Shown here: one piece after another, positions 44,494 through 53,329 of the stretch
How positions within the stretch are numbered: position 1 is the first letter of the stretch
Layout of the letters: the number at the start of each line of letters is the position of its first letter
Source of the DNA: Allokutzneria oryzae
Lineage (GTDB): Bacteria; Actinomycetota; Actinomycetes; Mycobacteriales; Pseudonocardiaceae
Length of the DNA: 64,000 nt
Assembly: GCF_042429765.1 (NCBI RefSeq)
Contig: NZ_JBHLZU010000004.1
Span: 62,001 to 126,000 of the forward strand
Direction: 5' to 3'
Position numbers and translations under genes: made by a program
The notes under the pieces: generated by a model
What the model saw: the letters and a program-made list of their open reading frames with translations, nothing else
Told to the model about the DNA's origin: nothing
The model's database searches: none

Positions 44494-45635
44494 CCGCGCT
44501 GCCCGACTTCAGGCTGGAAGCGTTCTTCTCGAAGTGGGAGTTCACCGCCCGCTACCACCTCAGCGCCTCCGACGCGCAGACCGTCACCATGGCGGAGCTG
44601 GTCGCGATGGCCGACGACTCGGATCGTGCGGCGTGGGAGAGCCTGGACCTCGGTTACACGCAGACCCACGGCGATCCGGTGCTGCGCAAGACGATCGCTG
44701 AGACCTTCGACGGTGTCGACGCGGACGACGTCGTCTGTTTCGCCGGTGCGCAGGAGGGTGTGCTGCTGGGGCTCCAGGTGTTGCTGGGGCCGGACGACCA
44801 CGCCGTCGTCGTCACGCCGTGCTACCAGTCCGCCGAGACGGTCGCGTTGTCCCTGTGCGAGGTCACGGGTGTGGCGCTGAACGCCGACGCGGACTGGGCG
44901 CTCGACCTCGACGAGCTGACCGCCGCGCTGCGCCCCAACACTCGCGTCGTGTACGTGAACTTCCCGAACAACCCGACCGGAAAGCTGTTGTCGCAGAAGG
45001 ATTTCGCCGCACTGGTGGCGTTCTGCGACGAACGCGGGATCGTGGTGTTCAGCGACGAGGTCCATCGTGGACTGGAGCTCGACCCCGCACGGACCCTGAC
45101 CCAGGCCGCCGACCTCTCGCCTCGCGCGATCTCGCTCGGCGTGACCTCGAAGGCGCTCGGGCTGCCGGGGTTGCGCGTCGGGTGGATCGCCTGCCGGGAC
45201 AAGGAGATCATCGCCCGCCTCGAACGCGCGAAGCACTACACCACGATCTGCACGAGCGCGCCGAGTGAGCTGCTCGCCCGCATCGCCATCAAGGCCCGCG
45301 ACCGCCTGCTGGCCAGAAACCGCGCGCTGGTCTCGGAGAACCAGGAGATCTTCGGCGCGTTCTTCGCGGAGTTCCCCGACCTCTTCGAGTGGTCCGCGCC
45401 GGACGGTGGTTGTGTGGCGTTCCCGCGCTACCTCGGCTCCGACGGCGCCGACGACTTCTGCGGCCGGCTGGTCGAGCAGACCGGAGTGCTGCTCGTGCCC
45501 TCCAGCATCTTCGCCTCCGACCTGACTCCGGTGCCCACCGACCGCTTCCGCGTCGGGATCGGCCGCGCGGACCCGGAGCCCGCGCTGCACGCGTTCGGCA
45601 CCTGGCTCCGGGAGTCCGGTCACCCGCGAGCATGA
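44490..45635 (+). CDS. Fold-type I PLP aminotransferase (class I/II)
   Basis: 381 residues, ATGA-coupled to the YheO-like regulator. Cofactor motifs: FAGAQEGVLLGLQVLLG, VNFPNNPTGKLL, the Asp of VVFSDEVHRGLE, and the Schiff-base Lys in SLGVTSKALGLPGLRVGW (about 228). The N-terminal ESLDLGYTQTHGDPVLR is typical of aminotransferases related to capreomycidine synthase. The DauR-like regulator suggests an amino-acid substrate, possibly a basic or D-amino acid, but no residue pattern seen here fixes it. Confidence 0.85.
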   Translation: MTALPDFRLEAFFSKWEFTARYHLSASDAQTVTMAELVAMADDSDRAAWESLDLGYTQTHGDPVLRKTIAETFDGVDADDVVCFAGAQEGVLLGLQVLLGPDDHAVVVTPCYQSAETVALSLCEVTGVALNADADWALDLDELTAALRPNTRVVYVNFPNNPTGKLLSQKDFAALVAFCDERGIVVFSDEVHRGLELDPARTLTQAADLSPRAISLGVTSKALGLPGLRVGWIACRDKEIIARLERAKHYTTICTSAPSELLARIAIKARDRLLARNRALVSENQEIFGAFFAEFPDLFEWSAPDGGCVAFPRYLGSDGADDFCGRLVEQTGVLLVPSSIFASDLTPVPTDRFRVGIGRADPEPALHAFGTWLRESGHPRA

Positions 45636-45692
45636 TCCACGGCCGGGTGACCCCGGTTGCCGGTCCACCGGCAGCGCAGCAGGCTTCGCGCC

Positions 45693-46118
45693 ATGATCAC
45701 GAAGATGACGCGGTCCCTGGTGGCCGGCGCGCTGGGTCTGGCTCTGGTCGGTGCCGCCGCACCGCAGGCCGTCGCGGCGCCTCCGGCCGAGATCACCGTC
45801 GCCCAGGAGGCGAAGCTGGTCAAGAACGGTGCCGCTGCCCAGATCGAGGGCACCTACAGCTGCTCGGGCGGCGCGGTCGACATCCTCGTCGACGTCGACC
45901 AGAAGGGCCACGCCGCGGGCAAGGGCAAGGGCGCGGGCCAGGCGTGCACGGCGGCCGAACGCGCCGCGGGCAAGAAGAAGTGGAAGGTCACCGTTCCGGT
46001 CCAGAGCCGCGGCGGCCTCTTCGTCGCGGCATCGGCCTTCGTCTCGGTCCGCCTGTGCGGCGCGGGTTCCCTCGACGTCTTCGCGAGCCTCAACCTCTGG
46101 GTCAGCCTCCGCCTCTGA
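45693..46118 (+). CDS. Secreted DUF6299-like protein
   Basis: 141 residues from ATG 45693. A signal peptide (SLVAGALGLALVGAAAPQAV) ends near an AVAAPP site. The mature domain has three Cys (YSCSGGAV, GQACTAAE, RLCGAG) and a beta pattern ending VFASLNLWVSLRL, as in the small secreted DUF6299 family of actinomycetes. Function unknown. It has little ribosome site and its own terminator. Confidence 0.75.
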   Translation: MITKMTRSLVAGALGLALVGAAAPQAVAAPPAEITVAQEAKLVKNGAAAQIEGTYSCSGGAVDILVDVDQKGHAAGKGKGAGQACTAAERAAGKKKWKVTVPVQSRGGLFVAASAFVSVRLCGAGSLDVFASLNLWVSLRL

Positions 46119-46141
46119 ACCGTCCGAGCCGACTGGCCGGG

Positions 46142-46168
46142 ATCGCCGGGCCCGAAAGGCCCGGCGAT
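46142..46168 (+). terminator. Terminator after the DUF6299-like gene
   Basis: Perfect 11-bp stem ATCGCCGGGCC / GGCCCGGCGAT with CGAAA loop. Confidence 0.85.
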
Positions 46169-46343
46169 TGTCAAGCACAGGCGCAAAAACCAGTCAACAA
46201 GTCAAAGGCCACCAGCTCAGGTGGGGCGCTAGGCGGTTAGAGGGAACGGCGTTGCGTCGCCGAGCCGGGGGAGGGGAGAGTGCACGGGTCCCGATCCTCG
46301 GCTGCCTCCTTCGTGGTGGACGCCCCGGACGAGCAGGCGACTG

Positions 46344-47363
46344 GTGATACCCACTGCGCACCTCCAGAGGCTCACAACTGCCGCGACGATGAGCGCACGG
46401 CTTCTCGTCGTGATCGCCGCCTACTACGTGACCGCCAAGGTCGGGCTGCTGCTGGCGCTCGTGCACACCCAGGTCACGCCGCTGTGGCCGCCAACTGGCA
46501 TCGCGTTGGTGTTGCTGTACCGATGGGGCCTGCCGATGGTTCCCGGTATCACCCTGGGTGCGTTCCTGATCAATCTGCCGATCGGGCCGACGTTCTGGGC
46601 GGCCGCGCAGATCTCCGTTGGCAACACTCTCGCGCCGCTGTGCGCCTACCTGTTGCTCAAGGCAACAGGGTTCCGCGTCGAGCTCGACCGGCTGAAGGAC
46701 GCGTTGCTGCTGGTGTTCCTCGGTGCCTTCGCGGGCATGGTGATCAGCGCGACCGTTGGCAGCCTCGCGCTGCTGTGGTCGGGAGTTCTCGCCGCCGGTG
46801 CTTTCTGGCAGACCTGGTTGGTGTGGTGGACCGGGGACGCCATGGGAGTGCTCATCGTGGTGCCGATGGCGCTGACCGCGCTGGCCGGTCCGTTGTCCTG
46901 GCGCGGCAGGCGGATCCGCTGGCTTGAGGCGGTCCTGCTGCTGGCGTGCACGTTCGGCGTCGCGCTGTTCGTCACGCTGACGTCGTTGCGGATGCTGTTC
47001 CTCGTCTTCCCCTTCATCATCTGGGCGGCACTGCGCTTCCAGCTCGTCGGCGCCACGCCCTGCGCCCTCATCGTGTCGGTGCTGGCGATCCTGGCCGCCG
47101 TGGAGGGAACCGGCCCGTTCGCCGAGAACGACCTCGTGGTCAGGATGGCGACGCTGCAGTCGTTCACCGCGTCCGTCGCGCTGACGGCGTTGCTGCTCGC
47201 GGCGATCACCAGGGAGCGCAACGAGGCCAGGAAGGCGATCGACAGGGCCTGCACACAGCTCGCGGACGCGGTGGCCGCGTTCCCACCGGGGGTGGACCTG
47301 CTCCGTGGCGACCTGCTCAAGGCCGTCACCCAGGCGAGGTCCCGTGCGGCACGGGACGAGTAG
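46344..47363 (+). CDS. MASE1-domain integral membrane protein
   Basis: 339 residues from GTG 46344 (ATG 46389 possible). About eight transmembrane spans with the MASE1 signature region VTPLWPPTGIALVLLYRWG and WLVWWTGDAMGVLIVVPMAL. MASE1 is usually the sensor part of diguanylate cyclases or histidine kinases; here only a 55-residue basic and helical tail follows, with no catalytic domain. It could sense a signal for an unlinked partner or transport a small solute. The TAG stop lies at the edge of repeat copy C. Confidence 0.82.
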   Translation: MIPTAHLQRLTTAATMSARLLVVIAAYYVTAKVGLLLALVHTQVTPLWPPTGIALVLLYRWGLPMVPGITLGAFLINLPIGPTFWAAAQISVGNTLAPLCAYLLLKATGFRVELDRLKDALLLVFLGAFAGMVISATVGSLALLWSGVLAAGAFWQTWLVWWTGDAMGVLIVVPMALTALAGPLSWRGRRIRWLEAVLLLACTFGVALFVTLTSLRMLFLVFPFIIWAALRFQLVGATPCALIVSVLAILAAVEGTGPFAENDLVVRMATLQSFTASVALTALLLAAITRERNEARKAIDRACTQLADAVAAFPPGVDLLRGDLLKAVTQARSRAARDE

Positions 47364-47644
47364 CAGCTCCTGCACGTGACAACACCACCCCACCCCCCAC
47401 CCACCCCAGCCCCCACCACCCCCTGGCGCCCTCCACCCGCCGTGCCCACCGTTTCGCGTTTTGTAGCCTTGATGCGATTTGGGAGCGCTCTTTTGCGCAT
47501 TTAGGTGACAAAACGCGAAAACTTCGACCACGCCAGCTGGCCCACGCGTGCACGGGGGTGCGGGGGCACGGGGGTGCGGGGGGAGTGGTGAGGGGGCGCC
47601 AGGGGGTGGTGAGGGGGTGCCACCACGTGCAGGACAGGCGCTAG
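47360..47644. repeat. Dispersed palindromic element, copy C
   Basis: 285 bp, the longest copy, filling the gap between convergent MASE1 and class IV aminotransferase genes. The left TAG (47361-47363) and right CTAG (47641-47644) supply both stops. The core hairpin (about 47449-47521) has arms TTTCGCGTTTTGT / ACAAAACGCGAAA and central GAGCGCTC. A C-rich tract precedes and a G-rich tract follows the core, so the whole element may fold as one long imperfect stem. Confidence 0.92.
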
Positions 47645-48408
47645 ACCGGTTCCGGTCCCGACGCCTCGTAACACTTGCGCAGCAACGCGTTCAGCTCACC
47701 GTCGACCTCGAACTCCGTCTCGTCGACGGAGGCGATCGGCAGCGTCCGGAACGCCTCGTTGGTGGCGAAGGCCCATCGGAACGACGACAGGTCGGCGAGG
47801 CGCAGCTCGCGCACCTCGGACGGAACGCCCGCCCGCTCCAGGCCCGCGCGCACCAGTCTCATGGCGATGCCCGGCAGCGCGGGCGCGTTCGGCCAGATCA
47901 CCCGGTCACCGTCGAAGAACGCCACGTTCCAGATCGTGCCCTCGGAGATCCGGCCGCGCCGGTCGAGCAACAGCGCGTCGTCGTACCCGTCGAGCCGGGC
48001 CAGCCGCCGGTGGCGCAGCAGCCCGAAGGTGCCGACGTGCTTGACCTCGGGCAGGTCGCGCTCGTACTCCACGGACCGCACGCGTAACGCGGTGGTCGGC
48101 AGGTCCGGCGCGTCCCGCACGGTGACCAGCAGCTCCGGGGTCACCACCGCGTCCGGCCGGGCCATGCCGACCTCGTGCGAGAAGACGTTCACGCGCACGG
48201 TCACCGGCCCGGTCCGGTCACCCAGCTCGGCGCGGATCGCGCGCCGGATCACCTCGGGGTCCAAGCCCTTGCCGAAAACCGTGCGGGCGTCGCGGTCCAG
48301 GCGTTCCAGGTGCAGGCCGAGACCGTGCACGGAGCCGTTCTCGACCCGCATCGAGGTGAAGTGCCCGTAGTTGTACTGCGCGACCCAGCGCAGGTCCTCA
48401 ACGCTCAT
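47641..48408 (-). CDS. Class IV PLP aminotransferase (aminodeoxychorismate lyase / BCAT-like)
   Basis: 255 residues from ATG 48408. The fold-type IV signature includes the Lys in PEVKHVGTFGLLRHRR, the region DALLLDRRGRISEGTIWNVA with the conserved Glu, and PGIAMRLVRAGL. Length is at the short end for PabC or D-amino-acid transaminase. No pabB or folate gene is nearby, so the reaction is not certain. The stop codon lies in repeat copy C; the start has only a weak ribosome site. Confidence 0.82.
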   Translation of the reverse strand: MSVEDLRWVAQYNYGHFTSMRVENGSVHGLGLHLERLDRDARTVFGKGLDPEVIRRAIRAELGDRTGPVTVRVNVFSHEVGMARPDAVVTPELLVTVRDAPDLPTTALRVRSVEYERDLPEVKHVGTFGLLRHRRLARLDGYDDALLLDRRGRISEGTIWNVAFFDGDRVIWPNAPALPGIAMRLVRAGLERAGVPSEVRELRLADLSSFRWAFATNEAFRTLPIASVDETEFEVDGELNALLRKCYEASGPEPV

Positions 48409-48476
48409 GACGAGCCGGTGATCACGTGCGTTCCCATGGGTCCGAGCGTATCCCGGAGGTAGCCGCCCAGAACGCG

Positions 48477-48511
48477 GGCGAGCCCGGTCCGAACGTCGGA
48501 CCGGGCTCGCC
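48477..48511 (-). terminator. Terminator after the fadA-fadB operon
   Basis: Perfect 14-bp stem GGCGAGCCCGGTCC / GGACCGGGCTCGCC with a 7-nt loop, 14 bp beyond the fadB stop. Confidence 0.85.
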
Positions 48512-48524
48512 TCGCGCGACGGCT

Positions 48525-50648
48525 CTACGCCGGGACGCTGGCCACGCCGGGAGCCAGGAAACGCGCCCCGGTGACCTTCTCCGAGATGCCGGAGCGGTCC
48601 AGGTACGGGGTGATGCCGCCCAGCCAGAACGGCCAGCCGGCGCCGAGGATCATGCACAGGTCGATGTCCTGGGCCTCGGCGACGACGCCCTCGTCCAGCA
48701 TGAGCTTGATCTCCTCGGCGAGCGCCTCCAGCGCCCGCTGCTTGACCTGCTCGCCGGTCAGCGGGGTGTCGCCGAGCTTCCACAGCTCCGCGACCTCGGG
48801 GTCGACGGTCTGGTTGCCCTGCGCGTCCCACTGCCACACCGCGGTCTTGCCCGCGGCGACGAACGCCTTCATGTTCTCGCTGACGCTGAAGCGGTCCGGG
48901 TACGCCGCGTGCATCGTCTCCGACACGTGCAGCGCCACCGCGGAACCGACCAGCTGCAACAGGATCAGCGGGCTCATCGGCAGCCCGAGCGGCTCGGTTG
49001 CCTTGTCCGCGACGTCGAACGGGGTGCCCTCGTCCACGGACTTGAGCACCTCGCCCATGAAGCGGGTCAGCAGGCGGTTCACCACGAAGGACGGCGCGTC
49101 CTTCACCAGCACGCTGGACTTCTTCAGCTGCTTGCCGGTGGCGAAGGCCGTGGCGAGCGTGGCGTCGTCGGTCTGGTCCGCGCGCACGATCTCCAGCAGC
49201 GGCATCACCGCGACCGGGTTGAAGAAGTGGAAACCGACGACGCGCTCCGGGTGCGCCAGCTTCGAGGCCATCTCGGTGATCGACAGCGACGAGGTGTTGG
49301 TCGCCAGCACGCACTCCGCGGAGACGTGCTGCTCCAGCTCGGCGAACACCTGCTGCTTCACACCGAGGTCCTCGAAGACCGCCTCGATCACGAAGTCCGC
49401 GTCCGCGAAGGCCGCCTTGTCCAGCGAGCCGGTCACCAGCGCCTTGAGCCGGTTGGCCTCGTCCGGGGACACCCGGCCCTTGCCGAGCAGCTTGTCGACC
49501 TCGCCGTGCACGTAGCCGACGCCCTTGTCGAGGCGGGTCTGGTCGATGTCGGTCAGCACCACCGGCACGTGCAGGCGGCGGGCGAACAGCAGCGCCATCT
49601 GACCGGCCATCAGGCCCGCTCCGACAACGCCGACCTTGGTGACCGGGCGGGCCAGGCCCTTGTCCGGTGCGCCGACCGGCCGCTTGGCCCGCTTCTGCAC
49701 CAGGTTGAACGAGTACAGCCCGGCGCGCAGCTCATCGGTCATGAGCAGGTCGGCCAGCGCCTCGTCCTCGGCGGCGAAACCGCGGTCGAGGTCGTTCTCG
49801 CGGGCCAGCTCCAGCAGCTCCAGCGCCTTGTACGGGCCAGGGGCCGCGCCGTGGGTCTTGCCCTCCACGATCGCCTTCCCGCGCGCGAGGGCCGCGTCCC
49901 AGCCCGCGCCGCGGTCGATCTCCGGCCGCTCCGGGGTGACCGCGCCCGAGGCCACGCGAGCCGCCCAGAGCAGCGACTGCTCCAGGTAGTCGGCGGAGTC
50001 GAACAGCTCGTCGAAGATGCCCAGCTCCTTGGCCTGCTTGGGCTTGAGCATCCGGTTCTGGTTGAGCGCGTTCTCCAGGATCACCGTGACGGCCTTGTCC
50101 GGGCCGATCAGGTTCGGCAGCAGCTGGGTGCCGCCCCAGCCGGGAACCAGGCCGAGGAAGCACTCCGGCAGCGAGATCGCCGCGGCGTTGGAGGACACGG
50201 TGCGGTAGTGGCAGTGCAGCGCGATCTCCAGGCCGCCGCCCATGGCGGCGCCGTTGACGAACGCGAAGGTCGGCACCTCCGAGTCGCGCAGGCGGCGGAA
50301 CACCGCGTGCCCGAGTTGCCCGATCGCCAGCGCCTGCTGGCGACCCTCGACCTTGACCACACCGGTCAGGTCGGCCCCAACGGCGAAGACGAAGGGCTTG
50401 CCGGTGACCGCGATGGCGGCGGGGCTGCCCGCGAACGCCTCGTCCAGCGCGGCGTCCAGGCTGGCCAGCCCGCCCGGCCCGAAGGTGGACGGCTTGGTGT
50501 GGTCGAAGCCGTTGTCCAGGGTGATCAGCGCGAGCCTGCCGTCCAGGCCCGGCACGGTCACGAACCGGGTGACGGCCTTGGTGACGACCTCCTCCGGGTC
50601 CGCGACAGCGGTGACCCCGGCAGCGGTGACGGTGGTTGCCTCGGTCAC
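48525..50648 (-). CDS. fadB: Fatty-acid oxidation complex alpha subunit (enoyl-CoA hydratase / 3-hydroxyacyl-CoA dehydrogenase)
   Basis: 707 residues from GTG 50648, overlapping the thiolase stop by 4 bp. The hydratase half (1-200) has AFVNGAAMGGGLEIALHCHY and the conserved SLPECFLGLVPGWGGTQLL with catalytic Glu. The dehydrogenase half starts VGVVGAGLMAGQMALLFA (NAD site) and has NTSSLSITEMA and VGFHFFNPVAVMPLLEIVR with the catalytic His. It performs steps two and three of beta-oxidation. With the coupled thiolase it forms a complete FadBA cassette. Confidence 0.94.
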   Translation of the reverse strand: MTEATTVTAAGVTAVADPEEVVTKAVTRFVTVPGLDGRLALITLDNGFDHTKPSTFGPGGLASLDAALDEAFAGSPAAIAVTGKPFVFAVGADLTGVVKVEGRQQALAIGQLGHAVFRRLRDSEVPTFAFVNGAAMGGGLEIALHCHYRTVSSNAAAISLPECFLGLVPGWGGTQLLPNLIGPDKAVTVILENALNQNRMLKPKQAKELGIFDELFDSADYLEQSLLWAARVASGAVTPERPEIDRGAGWDAALARGKAIVEGKTHGAAPGPYKALELLELARENDLDRGFAAEDEALADLLMTDELRAGLYSFNLVQKRAKRPVGAPDKGLARPVTKVGVVGAGLMAGQMALLFARRLHVPVVLTDIDQTRLDKGVGYVHGEVDKLLGKGRVSPDEANRLKALVTGSLDKAAFADADFVIEAVFEDLGVKQQVFAELEQHVSAECVLATNTSSLSITEMASKLAHPERVVGFHFFNPVAVMPLLEIVRADQTDDATLATAFATGKQLKKSSVLVKDAPSFVVNRLLTRFMGEVLKSVDEGTPFDVADKATEPLGLPMSPLILLQLVGSAVALHVSETMHAAYPDRFSVSENMKAFVAAGKTAVWQWDAQGNQTVDPEVAELWKLGDTPLTGEQVKQRALEALAEEIKLMLDEGVVAEAQDIDLCMILGAGWPFWLGGITPYLDRSGISEKVTGARFLAPGVASVPA

Positions 50649-51901
50649 TTGTCCGCTCCTTCGATGGTCGAGCCCGCGAGCGGCTCTTCGGCCTGCCAGT
50701 GCGGGTTCTCCCAGATGACGGTGCCGCCCATGCCGATGCCGATGCACATGGTGGTGATGCCGTAGCGCACGTCGGGGCGCTCGGCGAAGTGCCGCGAGAG
50801 CTGGGTCATCAGGCGAACGCCCGAGGAGGCCAGCGGGTGACCGCAGGCGATCGCGCCGCCCCACGGGTTGACCCGGGGGTCGTCGTCGGCGATGCCGAAG
50901 TGGTCGAGGAAGGCAAGCACCTGGACGGCGAAGGCCTCGTTGACCTCGAACAGGCCGATGTCGTCGATGGACAGTCCGGTGCGCTCCAGAGCCTTCTCGG
51001 TCGCCGGGACCGGGCCCACGCCCATGACCTCGGGGTCCACGCCCGCGAAGGCGTAGCCGACCAGCCGCATGCCGACCGGCAGGCCCAGTTCGCGCGCGGT
51101 GGCCTCGTCGGCGAGCACGCACGCGGTGGCGCCGTCGTTGAGCCCGGCCGCGTTGCCCGCGGTGACCCGGCCGTGCGGGCGGAACGGGGTCTTCAGCGCC
51201 GCCAGGGTCTCCACGGTGGTGCCGGGACGCGGCGGCTCGTCCGCGCCCGCCAGGCCCCAGCCCTGCTCGGCGGAGCGGGTCGCCACCGGCACCAGGTCGG
51301 CGGCGATCCGCCCGGCCTTGTGCGCCTCGTCGTAGCGGGCCTGGGACAGCTCGGCGTAGCGGTCCGCGCGCTCCTTGGTGATGTGCGGGAACCGGTCGTG
51401 CAGGTTCTCCGCGGTCTGGCCCATCACCAGCGCGGAGGTGTCCACGATCCGGTCGGCGAGGAACCGCGGGTTCGGGTCGACGCCCTCACCCATCGGATGC
51501 CTGCCCATGTGCTCGACCCCACCGGCGATGGCGACGTCGTAGGCGCCGAACGCGATGCCGCCCGCGACCGAGGTCACCGCGGTCATCGCGCCCGCGCACA
51601 TCCGGTCGATGGCGTAGCCGGGCACCGAGCGCGGCAGCCCGGCCAGCAGCGCGGCGGTGCGGCCGATGGTCAGGCCCTGGTCGCCGATCTGCGTGGTGGC
51701 GGCGATGGCCACCTCGTCGACGCGCTCCGGCGGCAGCTCGGGGTGCCGCCGCAGCAGTTCGCGAATGACCTTGACGACGAGGTCGTCGGCGCGGGTCTCG
51801 GCGTACATGCCCTTCGGACCGGCCTTGCCGAACGGCGTGCGCACGCCGTCGACGAAGACCACGTCCCGAACGGCGCGCCCCGCGATGGCAGGTGCGGCCA
51901 C
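50645..51901 (-). CDS. fadA: Acetyl-CoA C-acyltransferase (thiolase)
   Basis: 418 residues from GTG 51901, with GGAG six bases upstream. Active-site Cys in DRMCAGAM (about 100), then NEAFAVQ, CGHPLASSG with the catalytic His, and the second Cys in TTMCIGIGMGG. It cleaves 3-ketoacyl-CoA with CoA in the last step of beta-oxidation. It is the first gene of the pair. Two identical 14-bp palindromes, 50-95 bp upstream, are the likely binding sites of a fatty-acid-responsive repressor. Confidence 0.95.
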   Translation of the reverse strand: MAAPAIAGRAVRDVVFVDGVRTPFGKAGPKGMYAETRADDLVVKVIRELLRRHPELPPERVDEVAIAATTQIGDQGLTIGRTAALLAGLPRSVPGYAIDRMCAGAMTAVTSVAGGIAFGAYDVAIAGGVEHMGRHPMGEGVDPNPRFLADRIVDTSALVMGQTAENLHDRFPHITKERADRYAELSQARYDEAHKAGRIAADLVPVATRSAEQGWGLAGADEPPRPGTTVETLAALKTPFRPHGRVTAGNAAGLNDGATACVLADEATARELGLPVGMRLVGYAFAGVDPEVMGVGPVPATEKALERTGLSIDDIGLFEVNEAFAVQVLAFLDHFGIADDDPRVNPWGGAIACGHPLASSGVRLMTQLSRHFAERPDVRYGITTMCIGIGMGGTVIWENPHWQAEEPLAGSTIEGADK

Positions 51902-51950
51902 GGCGTGCTCCTCACTCGGTGCTGGAACTGGGAACTCGTGACGACCGGTA

Positions 51951-51996
51951 TTACCGGCCGGTAACCACCACTCTAGCCGCACTTACCGGCCGGTAA
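51951..51996 (-). promoter_or_regulatory. Two identical palindromic operators before fadA-fadB
   Basis: TTACCGGCCGGTAA occurs exactly at 51951-51964 and 51983-51996, centre to centre 32 bp (about three helix turns), inside a longer direct repeat extending through ACCAC. The form suits a TetR-family regulator; no such gene is adjacent, so the regulator acts in trans. Confidence 0.82.
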
Positions 51997-52029
51997 CCAC
52001 GGGGCCGTGCCTGTCTGCTGGATCACAGC

Positions 52030-53283
52030 TCAGGAGGCCGCGCGCGCCAGCAGCGCCGCGCTCAGCAGCCCGGCCGTCAGGCCGATCTGCCAGTCGCGCG
52101 CGCCGCCGGAGGCCAGCGCCTCGCGCACGCCCGCCTCGGAGACCTCCGACGGCGGCTGCCAGCACAGCCTGCGCACCAGCTCCGGCTGGAGCATGTTCTC
52201 CACCGGCATCCGCAGCTGCTTGGCGCGCTCGGTCAGCGCGGAGCGCGCCGCCTGCAACCGCGCGGCGGCGGCCGGGTCGCGCTCGGCCCAGCGGTTCGGC
52301 GGCGGCGGACCGTCGTGCGGGGGAGAGGGGTCGGGCAGCTCGGACTTGGGCAGCGCCCGCGCCTCGCGCAGCGCGCCCGCCCAGATGTCCACCTGGCGGC
52401 GCTGGGCGCGGCCGCGGAACACCGGCAGCCCCAGCAGCTCCCGCTCGCCCGGAGGGTCGTTCAGCGCCGCCTCCACGATCGCGGCGTCCGGCAGCACCCG
52501 GCCGGGCGCGATGTCGCGCTGCCGGGCCAGTGCGTCCCTGGCCTGCCACAGCGACCTCGCCGCCGCGTACTGGCGGGGGGAGCGCAGCTTGTGGATGCCG
52601 GAGGTGCGGCGCCAGGGCTCGGCGCGCGGGCCGGGCGGAGGCGCGGTGCGCACCGCCTCGAACTCCTCCAGCGCCCAGTCCAGCTTGCCCTGGGAGATGA
52701 GCTCCTTCTCCAACCGATTGCGCAGCTCGACGAGGAGCTCGACGTCCAGGGCGGCGTAGGACAGCCACTCCTCGGGCAGCGGCCTGCGGGACCAGTCGGC
52801 CGCGCCGTGGCCCTTCTCCAGCCGGTAGCCGAGCAGCCGCTCCACGAGGGCGCCCAGCGCGACCCGCTCGAAGCCGCAGAGGCGGCCGGCCAGCTCGGTG
52901 TCGAACAAGCCGCCGGGCCGCAGGTCCAGCTCGGCCAGGCAGGGCAGGTCCTGCGAGGCGGCGTGCAGCACCCAGTCCGCGCCGTTGATCAGCTCGCCGA
53001 GCACGGCGATGTCGGAGCCGAGCGGGATCGGGTCGACCAACACCGACCCGGCGCCCTCCCGCCGCAGCTGCACCAGGTAGGCGCGCTGCGAGTAGCGGTA
53101 GCCGGAGGCCCGCTCGGTGTCCACGGCGTACGGGCCGTGACCGGTGGCGAGCCGGGCCACCGCGCCGCGCAGGGCGGGCAGCGTTTCCACCACCGGTGGC
53201 ACCCCCTCCGCCGGTCTGGTGAGCGGCACCGGTTCGGCGGCGGGCGTGTCTGTGTCTGAGAGCGCGGGTGAGCCTGAATCCAC
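52030..53283 (-). CDS. RNase D-like 3'-5' exonuclease with HRDC domain
   Basis: 417 residues from GTG 53283. DEDD exonuclease motifs: Exo I in YAVDTERASGY, Exo II in ADWVLHAASQDLPCLAEL, Exo III in LSYAALDVELLVEL. An HRDC domain (about 215-300, RSPRQYAAARSLWQARDALA) and a helical C-terminus follow. It is equivalent to Rv2681 in the dxs-hemE block. It should act in RNA 3'-end processing, or possibly DNA. A 9-bp hairpin lies in its leader. Confidence 0.9.
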   Translation of the reverse strand: MDSGSPALSDTDTPAAEPVPLTRPAEGVPPVVETLPALRGAVARLATGHGPYAVDTERASGYRYSQRAYLVQLRREGAGSVLVDPIPLGSDIAVLGELINGADWVLHAASQDLPCLAELDLRPGGLFDTELAGRLCGFERVALGALVERLLGYRLEKGHGAADWSRRPLPEEWLSYAALDVELLVELRNRLEKELISQGKLDWALEEFEAVRTAPPPGPRAEPWRRTSGIHKLRSPRQYAAARSLWQARDALARQRDIAPGRVLPDAAIVEAALNDPPGERELLGLPVFRGRAQRRQVDIWAGALREARALPKSELPDPSPPHDGPPPPNRWAERDPAAAARLQAARSALTERAKQLRMPVENMLQPELVRRLCWQPPSEVSEAGVREALASGGARDWQIGLTAGLLSAALLARAAS

Positions 53284-53300
53284 GCCGTAAGACCTTAAGC

Positions 53301-53329
53301 GTCTCCCGCCACCGTCAGCAGCGGGAGAC
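53301..53329 (-). other. Hairpin in the leader of the RNase D-like gene
   Basis: GTCTCCCGC / GCGGGAGAC, 9-bp stem with an 11-nt loop, 17 bp before the GTG. An RNA 3'-end nuclease gene with a stem in its own leader could be subject to feedback, as RNase E is. This is only a suggestion. Confidence 0.45.
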
